Positions 1-12,500 of a stretch of DNA of 64,000 nucleotides are shown in pieces. This stretch comes from Lepidodermella squamata (lineage: Eukaryota > Gastrotricha). A program made the translations under genes and the position numbers. Positions within the stretch are counted from its first letter, which is position 1, and every line of letters begins with the position of its first letter. Below the pieces are notes generated by a model, which saw only the letters and a program-made list of their open reading frames with translations, ran no database searches and had not been told where the DNA came from. The stretch is taken from contig JBLDXI010000024.1 of NCBI GenBank assembly GCA_047495785.1, positions 1,178,001 to 1,242,000 on the forward strand. Direction: 5' to 3'.

Positions 1-478
1 ATTTCTGGCGGCGATTCTTCGAAAAGCGAAGGCGACTGAATGTCGAAGGCAACGGTGATGCCGGCATTACCAACAGGACGGCGAGCTCGGCTCTTCGATC
101 GGGCAGAACTGGCTGATTTGGGACTGATTTCTTCTGCGTCCATGGCTTGAATAGGTTGAATCCTACAGGAATTACGATTAAAACCGGGATTCACAGATCA
201 AATTGCGGAACTCACGGAGTTTTCGTCGTGCTACGCCTTGGCTTCTTTTGTTTTTCCACCGGCGAGGCCAGTTTGTAGCGTGTTGGCGATTCGTCTTCAC
301 TTTCGAATTGAGATTTCGGCTCGACGCTAACAGTTTTCTTTGCCTTGCTTCGTCCTCGCCGAGCAGCTTTTTCTGGGCTAGCATTATTCCGGCGGATGAA
401 GTCCATTGCCTAAAAACATGGAGAATTTGTTCGTTTTGTTCATGATAAGCCGGGTAGATATACCTCCTCGAGATTCAT
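1..478 (-). CDS. Basic Ser/Arg/Lys-rich protein, 5' part (runs off left edge)
   Basis: The gene reads leftward and is cut by the window edge. I join three exons: 478-464 (starts MNLEE), 409-216 and 162-1. The introns are 54 and 53 bp with GT/AG ends, and the frame stays open across both. The start ATG at 478 joins in frame to the second exon, whose own first Met (MDFIRRNN) is a possible alternative start after a TTTTTAG acceptor. The visible ~120 residues have no signal peptide or membrane segment. They are rich in K, R, S and E, with basic clusters such as RRGRSKAKK and KQKKPRR and Ser-Pro pairs. That composition suggests a nuclear, phosphorylated protein, but this is inference and I recognise no domain. 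The next gene starts about 300 bp away in the opposite direction, so the two may share a promoter region. Confidence 0.6.
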
Positions 479-785
479 ACTTGAGACCTGGAAAATTTCT
501 TCGAAAAACTTGCGAATAAAAACTGCGAAATGGCAATTATTCAAAAATAAGGCAAATTTATGCGAAAAATTGAGGTGGATTTTTAATTAATTACTCATTT
601 TTTGTCCAAGGACACGCTCGTTATCTTCTCGGCGGTAATTCCCAGTTTCGAGAACGAAAATTATCATGACGCTTAAAAATAGGTACGAGATAGACGAAAT
701 TGAGATATAAAAACGCCCTCAGACCTTGCTTGGCATAGAGAAATTCTAGAGAACATTTTTCAAGACATTTTTCAAACTAGACAAA

Positions 786-3700
786 ATGGCGGCTGAATCT
801 AGCGAACAAGCGAACGACCTTGATGTTGACTACCAGCCCGTCAAGGTGTTGAAAAGTGGCGATTTCGGCGTCACAAGTTTAGCCAAGTCGACTCGTTTAG
901 TTGTGCTCAAAAAAATTATGGTTGAAAAAGCGGCGTTTTTCGACTCGAGAATCATGGAAATAATTCGGAACGAGGTAAAAAAAATTCATCGCAAAAAATT
1001 ATATTTTATCGCAATTTATTAGGCATACGTCTTGTCGAGGTTCAGCCATCCGAATATCGTGAGAATTTACCACGCCTTCGAGGATGTCAATGACAGTGCC
1101 GTTGTTATGGAGCTTGAATACTGTGGCGGTGGAACTCTGAAACATTTAATCGCTGGCCGTAAAGATAATTACGATTTATTAGACGAAAAACAGGTTAATT
1201 AAATTTACAAAATAATCTTATTTTCATGCTATTTTTTTGCAGATTAAAAATTGGTTTTCACAAATGACCATGGCTGTCTCTTACATTCACGGCCTGCAGC
1301 TCGTACATGGCGATTTGACTTCAAATGTTAGTTCAAAATTAGAAAATTTTCTTGATAATTTTTCGAAAATTTCTCACTAGCATGTTTTTCTAACTTCTGA
1401 TCACGACACCGTGAAAATCGGGGATTTCGGAACGGCCAAGGTCATGGATAAGGCCGGAGCAGCTGTTATTCCAGGTCATACTGACCCTGGCACCCTGGGT
1501 TACATGGCTCCGGAACGTTTTATAGGAGGCCGAAGCCTTGGAAACAACTTCAAACTCGACATTTGGGCAATGGGTGTCATTTTGCATGAAATGGCCACGC
1601 TTCAACTACCCTTCAACATCACAACAAACGACCAAGTTCTAGCTGTCAAAGCTATGATCTCAATTTTCAAAGGAAAAGCGTAAGAACAAACAAAATTCTA
1701 GCTGAAATTTAATTGCGACCAAAAATGTAGGAAAAAGATGTTAAGCTTAGAAGTAAGGATTGCTCCAATGTTATTTTGAGGCACTGCTATTTTGTCGTCA
1801 GAAGTCTCAATTCTTCCTCGCTGAGGTTCCACCTTGGTTTGGTTTAGTTTCGTAACCACCTCCTTAATCCATTTAAGATAGCTATTAACTTTCGCGTAGA
1901 TAGCGGGCCGTGACCCACAAATTGAGTGCCCGAAAGATGTGACACCCTGCAAAAAATACCGATCAGATTTCGCGTCCCGGCACACCAAACCAGCCCCAGA
2001 ATCTCCATTACACGTGTCCGGCTTCTCGCCGCCTCTGCCAGCGCAAATCACCCAATCACCCGCCTTTTTCACTTCAACAGGCATAGGCAAGTCTTCCAAG
2101 CACGCGTTGAAGGGTCGGATCGGTAGAATTGCGGCCATGATTTTGTCGGAATAACCCATGTCTGAGTTGCTAGTCGCGCCCCAAGCTGCGACGTGGCACT
2201 CGTCGTCCATCAATTCCTCATCGCTAACCTCTTTCGAGGGTAAACACGCTGATATCACGCTGTCTTCAATTGTTGTTTCAATATCCTCAGCCCTCAACAA
2301 CGCGATATCGTGAACATCGATATGCAACTTTTGATTTATGACTTTGAAATCAGGATTAATATCAACTGAAGTCACTCGATGAAAGATGCCCGGCAAAGCA
2401 CTCAGCCACACGTATTGCGGCTTTGTTTTGTAGTAGTGACGGTAGACAGTCTTCTCAGTGTTGTTTTTGTTAAGGATTTTGGTAGTCCGCATGTATTTGA
2501 AGCACTCCTTTTTATCGTCTGTTGCCTTCTCAGAATCAGAGTCGAACGCCCATGCAACGCAATGGCCGGCTGTTAGGTAGAAATTATCAGCGATTCGGGT
2601 CGCTGCGCAAGCTGGCAAGGCGCCATCTTCATACAGAGATCCATCGATGCATCTAAATTTTCGCAATTTAAATACGATTTGTTCACCAAAGGGTTGATTA
2701 GTTACCTGAGATAGGCGCGAATGGACCAAGGATGGTCTTGCAATCTGCTTTCTTTTCCGTGAACCACATATCCTGAACCATTTATTGTCCTCCCACATTC
2801 CTTTATTCCCAACAAATTCGAACTAGCCTGCTTTTTCTCGGCAGCAGCGGCCAAGCGTGGGAATATATTAAGAAAAAATATTAATTTTATTAACATAATT
2901 ACCTCCGGGGATAGCTAAAGTATTTTATTGCACTCAAAAAAATTTAGGTGGGTTTTTCAAATTTTCAATTTTTTTTAAATTAAATTTGAAATTTCTTAAA
3001 ATTTCATATTTTTCAATTGTTCACTTTTCCAGAAAAATCCCGGCTTCTATTGATCATCGATATTCGAAAGTTCTCAGTTCATTACTGACCGACAAGCTGC
3101 TGGTTTTGGAACCCGAGTCACGGGCTGATATCGACCAGGTTATGAAGAGCGATTTCATCCGTGACGAAGTCGAGCGACTGCAGTTCAAGCACAATGGCTA
3201 TTATAAAACGCGCCAAGTCGAAAATATGAAAAAAGTTTGCCAATCGAATTTTTCATTTTTTCCCTGATTTTTTGTGTGTTTTCCAGCGGCTGTCAGTCAG
3301 TGATAGTCTTGACGAACCTGCTGCCATTCCGCCGGATGAAGAACGTCGCCGGGAAATAACATCGTTGCTATACGAGTTCGAAAGCGAGCGTGTCCGTCAT
3401 GAACACGAGGTAAAGGCGCTGCGTGAGATAATCAACGAACTGGAACGAGAGCGCCGATTAGCTGCTGATCAGCAGAAATTATGTCAAAAAACGCATGCAA
3501 ACCCTGTTAAAGCTCTGAAGAAAGAACTAACAGTTGAAGTCGACTCGCCTCCACCCTCTTATCGCGAAAGTTCCGATAGTGTAAGTTTGAATTCCGAAAA
3601 CTAATTTTCTCAACTAATTTTTCTACTATAGATTCGCCTCAGCACCAATAGCCGAAAGTCGCAAGATTCGATCCTATCCGTCGAAGAATCGAGTTATTTA

Positions 3701-4537
3701 GGCGGCGAGTTGTTGACGGCTATGGTATTAGGGAAACCAGCCCAAGTCGAGAATTTACTCGACCAAGGTGCCGATGTCAATTTTCGAGATGCCGACAACT
3801 GGACGCCGATCATAGCCGCGTCGCTTCACGGCCATCTCGCCGTAGTTAAAATTCTACTAGACCGCGGCGCTGATGTAAATAGGCGTAATAACGACGGCAG
3901 AAGTGCGATAATGTTCGCAATCGACGGAGGCCATCTCGAGGTCGCTGCCATGCTTCTTGACCACGGTGCTGAGGTCAACGACCGTGACAACGCTGGCTGG
4001 ACGCCGTTGATCTACGCTGCGTTGACTGGGCGAGTCGAAATCGCGCGTTTGCTCATCAATCGCGGCGGCGATGTTAATTTGCGCGAGGCTTGCGGCGCCA
4101 CGCCTTTGATGTTTGCCGCCATTCACGGCAGGTGCGAGCTCGGGAAGCTGTTGATTGAGCATGGCGCGGAAATAAACGCAGCTACCTGGAAAAAACTGAC
4201 GTATTTCAGCTCTGGCCGGGCGAAACTCGTCGACGCCTGCCCGGGTTGGACTGCGTTGATGTTCGGTGTGTATGAGAACCGACTGAAAATCACGCAATTG
4301 TTAGTGCTCGACTTCCATGCTGATGTTGCGATGAAGAATTCCGAGGATCAATGTGCTTGGCACTTGACGAAAAACGACACTCTGAAAAAATTGGTGCAGT
4401 TGCCGGCGAAAACCAGCTCAGATGCTAGTGCTAGCCAACAGCCAGCTAAGCCGAAGAGCCTTCTCTTTGTTCAAGTTCCTCTCAACCTACTACGTCCGAG
4501 ACGCAATACTGACGCTGATGACTTCGTCATCGTTTGA
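786..4537 (+). CDS. Protein kinase - coiled coil - ankyrin repeat protein (NEK-like kinase domain)
   Basis: Seven exons join in phase to 714 codons: 786-974, 1023-1193, 1243-1326, 1381-1679, 3033-3234, 3287-3580 and 3632-4537. The kinase domain covers residues ~15-295. It has a poor glycine loop (KSGDFGV), an ATP-lysine region VVLKKIM, a catalytic loop VHGDLTSNHVFL in which the usual HRD arginine is glycine, an intact DFG (IGDFGTAK) and APE (YMAPERF). A charged coiled-coil segment (~residues 325-385, ERERRLAADQQ) follows, then a Ser/Pro linker. About six ankyrin repeats (DNWTPIIAASLHGH, AGWTPLIYAALTGR and others) lie from ~430 to the end. NEK-type relatedness is tentative. The catalytic Asp and Asn are kept, so activity is possible. 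Intron 4 (1680-3032) is unusually long because a whole protease gene lies inside it on the other strand. AATAAA lies at 4608-4613. Confidence 0.85.
1698..2896 (-). CDS. Secreted trypsin-like serine protease nested in a kinase-gene intron
   Basis: Two exons, 2896-2706 and 2652-1698, joined over a 53-bp intron in phase, give about 381 residues. The N-terminus is a signal peptide (MLIKLIFFLNIFPRLAAAA). The S1-family triad is present: His in LTAGHC, Asp in HDIALLRAED and Ser in CNGDSGAGLVC. The residue six before Ser is Asp (DTCNGDS), as in trypsin, predicting cleavage after Lys/Arg. Two oddities stand out. The usual IVGG activation site is replaced by a region reading YVVHGKES, and the GDSGG motif is GDSGA. 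The ~40 residues after the protease fold are polar and then hydrophobic, with no recognisable domain. The gene sits entirely inside intron 4 of the kinase-ankyrin gene on the opposite strand. Secretion and proteolysis are inferred from family knowledge. Confidence 0.85.
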
Positions 4538-4585
4538 TTTCTGACGATTTAATCACTAAAATCAAGCGATATTCATTTATAATTG

Positions 4586-4613
4586 TTTATTCGGTGAAAA
4601 AATGTGAAATAAA
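4586..4613. terminator. Overlapping convergent poly(A) signals
   Basis: The plus-strand kinase-ankyrin gene stops at 4537 and has AATAAA at 4608-4613. The minus-strand P-glycoprotein gene stops at 4682 and has AATAAA (TTTATT on the plus strand) at about 4586-4591. Each signal lies upstream of the other gene's signal in its own direction, so the two mature 3' ends should overlap by a few tens of bases. Signals are seen directly; the overlap is inferred. Confidence 0.6.
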
Positions 4614-4681
4614 AACAGTCCATATCAGGCATAACTCAATTCTCTATGGTTGTAGTCTATTCATATTCAGGATAAGTGATA

Positions 4682-7600
4682 TTATGCCGATGATAGAGAT
4701 TGTGCTGACCACAAACCGTAGTAGATGCCCTTTTGTTCCAACAGCTCGCTATGCTTGCCTAGCTCAGTAACAACGCCATTCTCGATCACAGCGATTACAT
4801 CTGCATTCTCGATTGTTGACAGACGATGAGCGATCACTACGACAGTCCTGCCACTTCTGGCCTTGTCTAACGCGGCCTGAACCACGCGTTCACTTTCTGA
4901 GTCAAGGGCGGATGTTGCCTCGTCGAGGAGAAGCAACTTTGGTTGTCGAATCAGAGCTCGAGCTATGGCAATGCGTTGCTTTTGGCCGCCACTCAACTGA
5001 CCGCCACGCTCGCCAACTTTGGTGTTGTAGCCCTCGGGCAGGTTGCTAACGAAGTCATGAATATTAGCCATTCGAGCTGCGTTTTCAATGTCTTGCTGAG
5101 ACACACTGCTCGTTGGAACCCCGGAAGCGCCATAAGCGATGTTTTCGGCTATGGTTCGGTCGAACAAAATCGGTTCTTGCGAAACCAGGGCCATTTTCGC
5201 TCGAGACCATGACACGTTCAAATCAGCCATCTTGTTGTTGTCCAGTTTAACCATGCCAGCCTCGGGATTGTAGAATCGCTCTAACAACTGGATGACAGTC
5301 GACTTGCCGCAACCACTCGCGCCAACTAACGCTAAAGTCTGGCCAGCATTAATGTCCAGATTCAGACCGCGAAGAATCTTAGCAGTTGGTCGGGTTGGAT
5401 ACCGGAATTCAACGTTCTCAAATGACGCGGAACCATGGAACTCGCTTGGATTGGTCTTGTAATTGGTTTCCCAGTTGACGGCCGGAGTTTCGTCGAGCAT
5501 TTTGAAGATTTCGGCTACGCCATGGCGAGCTTTTGCTTGATCTGGAGCCAATGCATTAGCTGTGCCGATGAAAAACGTACTGAACATGATAGCTATCGTA
5601 GCTGTGAATGTGCCGTTGAAAGTCGATACGCCCCATTCGAAGATGAATACCCGCGCTGCATAAAAGCCAGCAGCGTAGGCGAACAAGTAGCTCGCCTCAA
5701 GGCTGGCGAAGCAGATTCCAGATATCAGCGATTTAACCATCTGTTTCTTGTACCGTTGAACCAAGGGTTCAGTGAATGACGTAAGGAAAGTGTTGTGCAG
5801 ACCGAGAGATGCCACGGTTCTAATATTTGTCGTTGATTGAGCTAACGCCCGCGACGCTTGCTCGATGAACTTGTCCTGGTTGACACTGTCCCCCATCATC
5901 AGCGTTGCAGCTATTGTGCTAATGATTCCGATGGGCGCGAAGCACATCATTATCAAGCTGATTCTCCATTCGTGATACAGGGCGATAACAAGCGCGGCAA
6001 TTATCCCAGATACAATCTGAATCATTTGGGCGATCTGGCCTCCGCTCGCATCTTTCAAAGCCGAGGCTTGAGTTGAGAGGCGAGTAGTAAGAGCTCCGGG
6101 TGAGTTTTCTTCCTTATCGTACCATGTCATGTCTTGCTTCATCATCGCTGTGAACGCCATTTTACGAACCCTTAGCACCACTCGTTCGCCCCCTACAGCA
6201 AACATCCAGCTCATCAACAGAAAACCAATGCAGGCGCCAGCTCCGATTACAAGCATCAACAAGGCGAACATCAAACCTTGATTAAATCGTTCATCTGGGT
6301 CGCAGAGCTCGAAGGCGGTAAGAATTTTCGACAAAACAATGGCATAAGTTGGCCAGACTAATCCGCAGATGATCGCACCAATCGAACCAATGATGTAGAA
6401 AAATGCCTCGCTCGACGCTAGTCTCCAAAGCCGAACCATGGAAAAGTGCTGCTTCACCAGCTTTTGTTCTTCTTTCTTCTTCTCGGATGAGCTTAGCTCG
6501 ATTTTGTGTGTGGTGTCTGTAGATTCGTCAATTGTAAACGAGGCCTTCTCTGTTGCGATCATTGCATTTTTTGCCTTAACAAGGGCAGCCCGGTGATCCC
6601 TCGCCATAGCACATTCATCATTGTTGGGACCGCTACCTTTCTGCGCCTCGACTAGCCTTGCGTAAATGCCTTGTTTAGCAATCAGCTCGCTATGCGTTCC
6701 GACCTCTGCAACCTGTCCAGCATCCATAACGATTATTTTATCCGCGTTCATGATTGTGGAAAGGCGATGGGCGATAGCAATAGTTGTCCTACCCTCGCGA
6801 GCTCTGTCCAACGCATCCTGAACTATTGCCTCGGATTCAGTGTCCAGAGCTGAAGTGGCTTCGTCCAGCAAAAGAACTCGAGGATTTCGAACCAGAGCTC
6901 GAGCAATGGCAATGCGCTGTTTCTGACCGCCACTCATCTGGGCACCCTGCTCGCCAACCTGCGTTTCGTAGCTTTTGGGCAGTTTCGAGATGAAGTCGTG
7001 GGCGTTCGCTAGTTTCGCGGCTCTTTCAACATCAGCTTGAGGGACAGTTTCATCCGACAATCCATACCGGATATTTTCGGCAATTGTCGTGTTGAACAGC
7101 ACAGGCTCTTGGCTGACAATGCCAATGAGGGATCGAAGCGAGGAAATGTTGTATTCTTTGATATTCCTGCCATCGTATTCTACCGAGCCTTCAATAGCAT
7201 CGTAAAGTCGTTGAATCAGTTGAATTATTGTTGATTTTCCGCAACCACTCGATCCGACCAGCGCGACCGTTGTTCCAGGCTCGACTGTCAACGATACGTT
7301 CTTCAGGATAGGAACATCAGCTCGAGCTGGGTAGTGGAATGAAACTTTTTTGAATTCGATCCTTCCTTTGAATGAATTTCTATTGCATTTCGTTCCAGAC
7401 TGAGAATACACATCTACAACTGGCATTTGATCAATAATTCTGAATACTCGAGTAGCCGAAGATCGAGTGGCCCCGAAGGCCTGTACTCCGCCAAGTGAAG
7501 TTCCAAAGGCGAAGGTACCCTCAAGAATTGCGAAAACTACTGTCAGGCAAGTTCCAATAGAGTATCCGGGTTCGCCCTCATTGATCAGATAAACGCCGTA

Positions 7601-8816
7601 GCTGAACCCGAGAGCATACATTCCGATAACGAAGAAATAAGTCGCACCCATTATGACGCCATGGATCAAGCCACTCTTTGAAGCAACATCTTTCACTTCA
7701 CTCAGATGAGACGTGTACCGTTCGATTTCTTCACGCTGCCTCCCAAAAGCTGTAACAGTTCGAATACTTTGAAGAACTTCCTGGGCAATAGCACCGGCTT
7801 TCGCATAGACTGCTGATTCGACGTTGTGGCGGTCGAACGAGACTTTATACGCGAAATAAACGGCAACGATATTAACCGGCAACAGAGTTACGGTGACGAG
7901 GCCTAGCTTCCACCCCATAACTAGGCCGATTGTTACGCAGCCGATCATCGAACCAAGGTTTTGGAGGAACGATGCCAGTTTGTCACTGATACCATTCTGA
8001 ATCTGAGCGACATCTTCCGCGAATTTTGTTGTCAACGATCCGACTTCCTGCCTGTCGTACCAAGCGATGTCTTGACGTAGCAAAGCTCTGAAGTAGAGTT
8101 TTCGAATTCGAAGCATTTGATTTTCGCAGGCTACGCTCCAAAAGTACGATTGGATGAAGGAGACGGTGAACGAGCAGGCTCCGATTACTTTGAACAAAAT
8201 TTCTTTACAAAAGTATGATTTCTAATGAAAATCTTACTTGCAAAATATACAGACAGTTGACTGATAGTGAATTGGTAATTTTGTATTTTGGCAGCTGCTG
8301 CATCATCCATAACGGTTGTAATGTTAGATGGTTCTGTCAGTGTTTGGTTGCAATAATTCTGTGACAATTTTCGCGACTTAGCATTCAGTTTTAAGGTGTT
8401 CTGTTTCAACTCACCGATGGATCTACGAAGTCATTGACGACTAAACCCAAAACCCAAACGAGAAAGGGCATAACACAGCCATGCGCCATTGCTCCCAGTG
8501 TTCCAAGGATGAGTAAAACAATGTCCAAAGCAGACGCAAATCGGAACTAAGAAGATTGAGATGAAAGGCTGCGTAAGGTAATTTGGAAAATTCACTCACG
8601 ACTTTGAAGAATCCAATCGTCGGTTGCTCCTCTTTAACCTGGGAGTCCTTCGCTGCTTTATCGGCATTGGTAGATTTATCCGGGATTTGGATGACGACGC
8701 TGTTTTCGCTAGTCGATTTCCCCTGCGAGTCGAGAGCAGGTTCCAAATTTGAATCTAAATAATGTTTAGTAGAGTAAGTTGGTCGAGGTTTCAAATTAGA
8801 ACTTACTGGCGACCAT
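4682..8816 (-). CDS. P-glycoprotein-type full ABC transporter, copy 1 (ABCB family)
   Basis: Five exons (8816-8807, 8754-8600, 8546-8415, 8358-8238 and 8187-4682) join in phase to about 1307 residues, the normal length of a full P-glycoprotein. The order is TMD1-NBD1-linker-TMD2-NBD2. NBD1 has Walker A GSSGCGKST, signature MSGGQKQR and Walker B LLLDEATSALD. NBD2 has GASGCGKST, LSGGQKQR and the same Walker B. The start is ATG GTC GCC A just before a GTAAGT donor; the N-terminus is polar and the first membrane helix begins in exon 3. The family exports lipophilic compounds through the plasma membrane using ATP. The linker between the halves (after the first AQKGSG, to ~EEQKLVKQHFSM) is charged and differs from copy 2. 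The gene lies head-to-tail with copy 2 on the same strand. Confidence 0.95.
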
Positions 8817-9591
8817 GATGATATGAGTTTTGAAAAATATGCATAGGTGAATGAAAATGTCTCCGGGTCGCTCGGCATTTTATACACCATGATTTCGTAT
8901 TTTGTCATCTTGACCCGCCGCCAATTAGTTTCCTTATTTAAGGTTAGCTGAATTGTTATGGTACGATGAATACATTTGTTCATATTACACAGCGTTGGTG
9001 CAATTGAATTGTTGCCTCGTCTGCCTTATAGCCAACACACGTGTTTACGTGCTGAAAAACTTAAAATTCTATTCATAAGCTATACGTTATCTAGAAAGTA
9101 CTATAAGGAGTACGTGTATGGAGGGTCGATTCTTTTTTACGGGGGGTCAATTCTCAGCTCTTGTAGGGTCGTTTTTTTGGTTGGCGAAACGCATCAGAAA
9201 ATCCGTCCATGAGGTCAAAAACTGCTTAATCTTCATTGAAAAGATCATCTTTTTTCATATTCAAGCCAATTTTCTCAGATTAATGGCTGAATAGTTGTTA
9301 GATGGGCAGCTTAATTTCCCATAAATAAAACCAAAGACCACTTACGAATAGGTATCAGCTACATGCCTAGCACATCGAAAACATGTCTTTGCAAGAATTG
9401 TTTGTTTCTCTTGCAGCAGTCATTTGTAAAACTCCCTGACAACATCAGCTTATCTTTTTAAATGATGAAGCGAATTGCACCACGGGTAAGACATGGGAAT
9501 ATGAATTCAATAAACAAATTTATTTGATCTTTCAGAAGCAAAATTTCAAATGTGTCAAGTGGTTATGAAACAGTTTCAAAGTAAAGTGGTT
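8817..9591. other. Intergenic region between the two P-glycoprotein genes
   Basis: About 775 bp separate the start of copy 1 from the stop of copy 2. It should hold the promoter of copy 1 and the 3' UTR of copy 2, whose AATAAA reads TTTATT near 9517 on the plus strand. I see no supported gene, RNA or repeat here. Confidence 0.5.
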
Positions 9592-12500
9592 TTATGCCGA
9601 TGATAGAGACTGTGCTGACCACAAACCGTAGTAGATGCCTTTTTGTTCCAGCAACTCGCTATGCTTGCCCAGCTCAGTAACGACGCCATTCTCGATCACA
9701 GCGATTACATCTGCATTCTCAATTGTTGACAGACGATGGGCGATCACAACGACAGTTCTGCCACTTCTGGCCTTGTCTAACGCGGCCTGAACCACGCGTT
9801 CACTTTCCGAGTCCAACGCAGATGTTGCCTCGTCTAGCAGCAATAATTTCGGCTGTCGAATCAGAGCTCGAGCTATGGCAATGCGTTGCTTTTGGCCGCC
9901 ACTCAACTGACCGCCACGCTCGCCGACTTTGGTGTTGTAGCCCTCGGGCAGGTTGCTAACGAAGTCATGAATATTAGCCATTCGAGCTGCGTTTTCAATG
10001 TCTTGCTGAGACACACTGCTCGTTGGAACTCCTGATGCGCCATAAGCGATGTTTTCGGCTATGGTTCGGTCGAACAAAATCGGTTCTTGCGAAACCAGAG
10101 CCATCTTCGCTCGAGACCACGACACGTTCAGATCAGCCATCTTGTTGTCGTCCAGCTTAACCATGCCAGCCTCGGGATTGTAGAATCGCTCTAGCAACTG
10201 GATGACAGTGGACTTGCCGCAACCACTCGCGCCAACTAAAGCAAAGGTCTGGCCGGTATTAATGTCCAAATTCAATCCACGTAGAACCTTTGCAGTTGGC
10301 CGGGTTGGATACCGGAATTCAACATTCTCAAATGACGCAGTTCCATTAAAGTTACGAGGATCAATCTTGTCATTGTTTTCCCAATTAATTGCGGGAGTTT
10401 CATCCAGCATCCTGAAGATTTCTGCCACACCGTGGCGAGCTTTTGTCTGGTCTGGGGCCAACGCGTTGGCAGTTCCGATGAAGTAGGAGCTAAACATGAT
10501 GGCGATGGTTGCGGTGAAAGTTCCGTCGAACGATGAAGCGCCCCATTCGAAAATGAAAACCGAAGCTGCGTAGAAACCAGCTGAATAGGCAAATAAGAAA
10601 CTGGCTTCGAGACTTGCGAAACAAATGCCTTGAATCAGAGCTTTCACCAGCTGCTTCTTGTAGCGTATTTGCAACGGCTCGGTAAACAAGGCGATGAAAA
10701 CTTTGTGCAGGCCTAATGAAGCGACTGTTCGAATATTTGTTGTAGACGCAGCCAAAGATTTTGAAGCCTTTTCGATGAACTTGTCTTGATTGACACTGTC
10801 ACCCATCATGACGACGACGGCGATAGAGCTGATGATTCCGATTGGTGCGAAACACAGCATGATCAAACTTATCCGCCATTCGTGGTATAAGGCAATCACC
10901 AAAGCAGCGATGATACCTGACACGATCTGAACTATTTGAGCTGCTTGACCTCCTGTCGCATCTTTCAACGCCGTCGCTTGAGTGGATAGACGTGTTGTCA
11001 AGGCACCGGGCGAGTTCTCTTCTTTGTCATACCAAGCCATGTCTTGCTTCAGCATAGCAGTGAATGCCATTTTACGAACTCGGAGGACTACTCGCTCGCC
11101 ACCGATGGCGAACATCCAAAACATGAGGGTGAAACCGATGAAGGCACCACCGCCGATAACGAGCATGAGTAACGAGAACATCAAACCCTTGTTGTATCGT
11201 TCAACTGGGTCGCAGGCTTCGTAAGCTGTTAGAAGTCTTGAAAGGACAATGGCGTAAGCTGGCCAGACTAATCCGCAGATGATTGCACCAATCGAACCAA
11301 TGATGTAGAAAAAGGTTTCACTTGAAGCCAATCTCCACAGCCGCAGCATTGAAAAGTGCTGTTTGACCAATTTCTCCTCTTCTTTCTTTTTTTCTTCGGA
11401 GCTAAGTTCCATATTAGCGGCGACCACTGCAGATTTTTCCGCGGACTCGGCGGCTAGGCTTTCAAGTTCACGAGCTGAAGCTTTAGCTCTAACGAGGGCG
11501 GCGCGTCGTTCCTGAGCGCTAACTGCGTCTTTATCAGAAAAGCCTTTGCCTTGCTGAGCTTCAACAAGTTTTGCGTAGATGCCTTGTTTCGCGATCAGTT
11601 CGCTATGAGCTCCGACCTCTGCGACCTGCCCAGCGTCCATAACGATTATTTTATCCGCGTTCATGATTGTGGAAAGGCGATGGGCAATCGCAATCGTTGT
11701 CCTACCCTCACGAGCTCTATCCAACGCATCCTGAACAATTGCCTCGGATTCAGTGTCCAGAGCTGAAGTGGCTTCGTCCAGCAAGAGAACTCGAGGATTT
11801 CGAACCAGAGCTCGAGCGATGGCGATGCGCTGTTTTTGACCGCCACTCATCTGGGCACCCTGCTCGCCAACCTGCGTCTCGTAGCCTTTTGGGAGTTTAG
11901 AGATGAAGTCATGAGCGTTCGCCAGTCTCGCTGCTCGTTCTATATCGGCCTGAGGGACAGTTTCATCAGACAACCCGTACCGGATATTTTCGGCGATGGT
12001 CGTGTTGAACAGCACAGGCTCTTGGCTTACGATGCCTATGAGGGATCGAAGCGATGAAATGTTGTATTCCTTGATATTCCTGCCATCGTACTCCACTGAG
12101 CCTTCAATAGCATCGTAAAGTCGTTGAATCAGTTGGATGATTGTAGATTTGCCGCAACCACTTGATCCAACCAGGGCAACGGTTGTTCCTGGTTCAACTG
12201 TCAGCGATACGTTCTTCAGAATGGGAACGTCAGCACGAGCTGGGTAGTGGAAGAACACGTTTCTAAACTCGATTCGTCCTTTGAAAGTGGCCTTGTCGCA
12301 TTTCACTCCACTTTCAGAGTAAACGTCGATATCCGGTTGTTGATCAATGATGCTGAAAATCCGACCTGCCGACGACTTGGTGGCACCGAAGGCCTGAACA
12401 GCGCCAAGAGAAGTGCCGAATGCGTAAGTTCCCTCGAGAACCGCGAAAACAACAGTCAGACAAATGCCGATCGAATAACCAGAATCCGGTTGACTGATCA

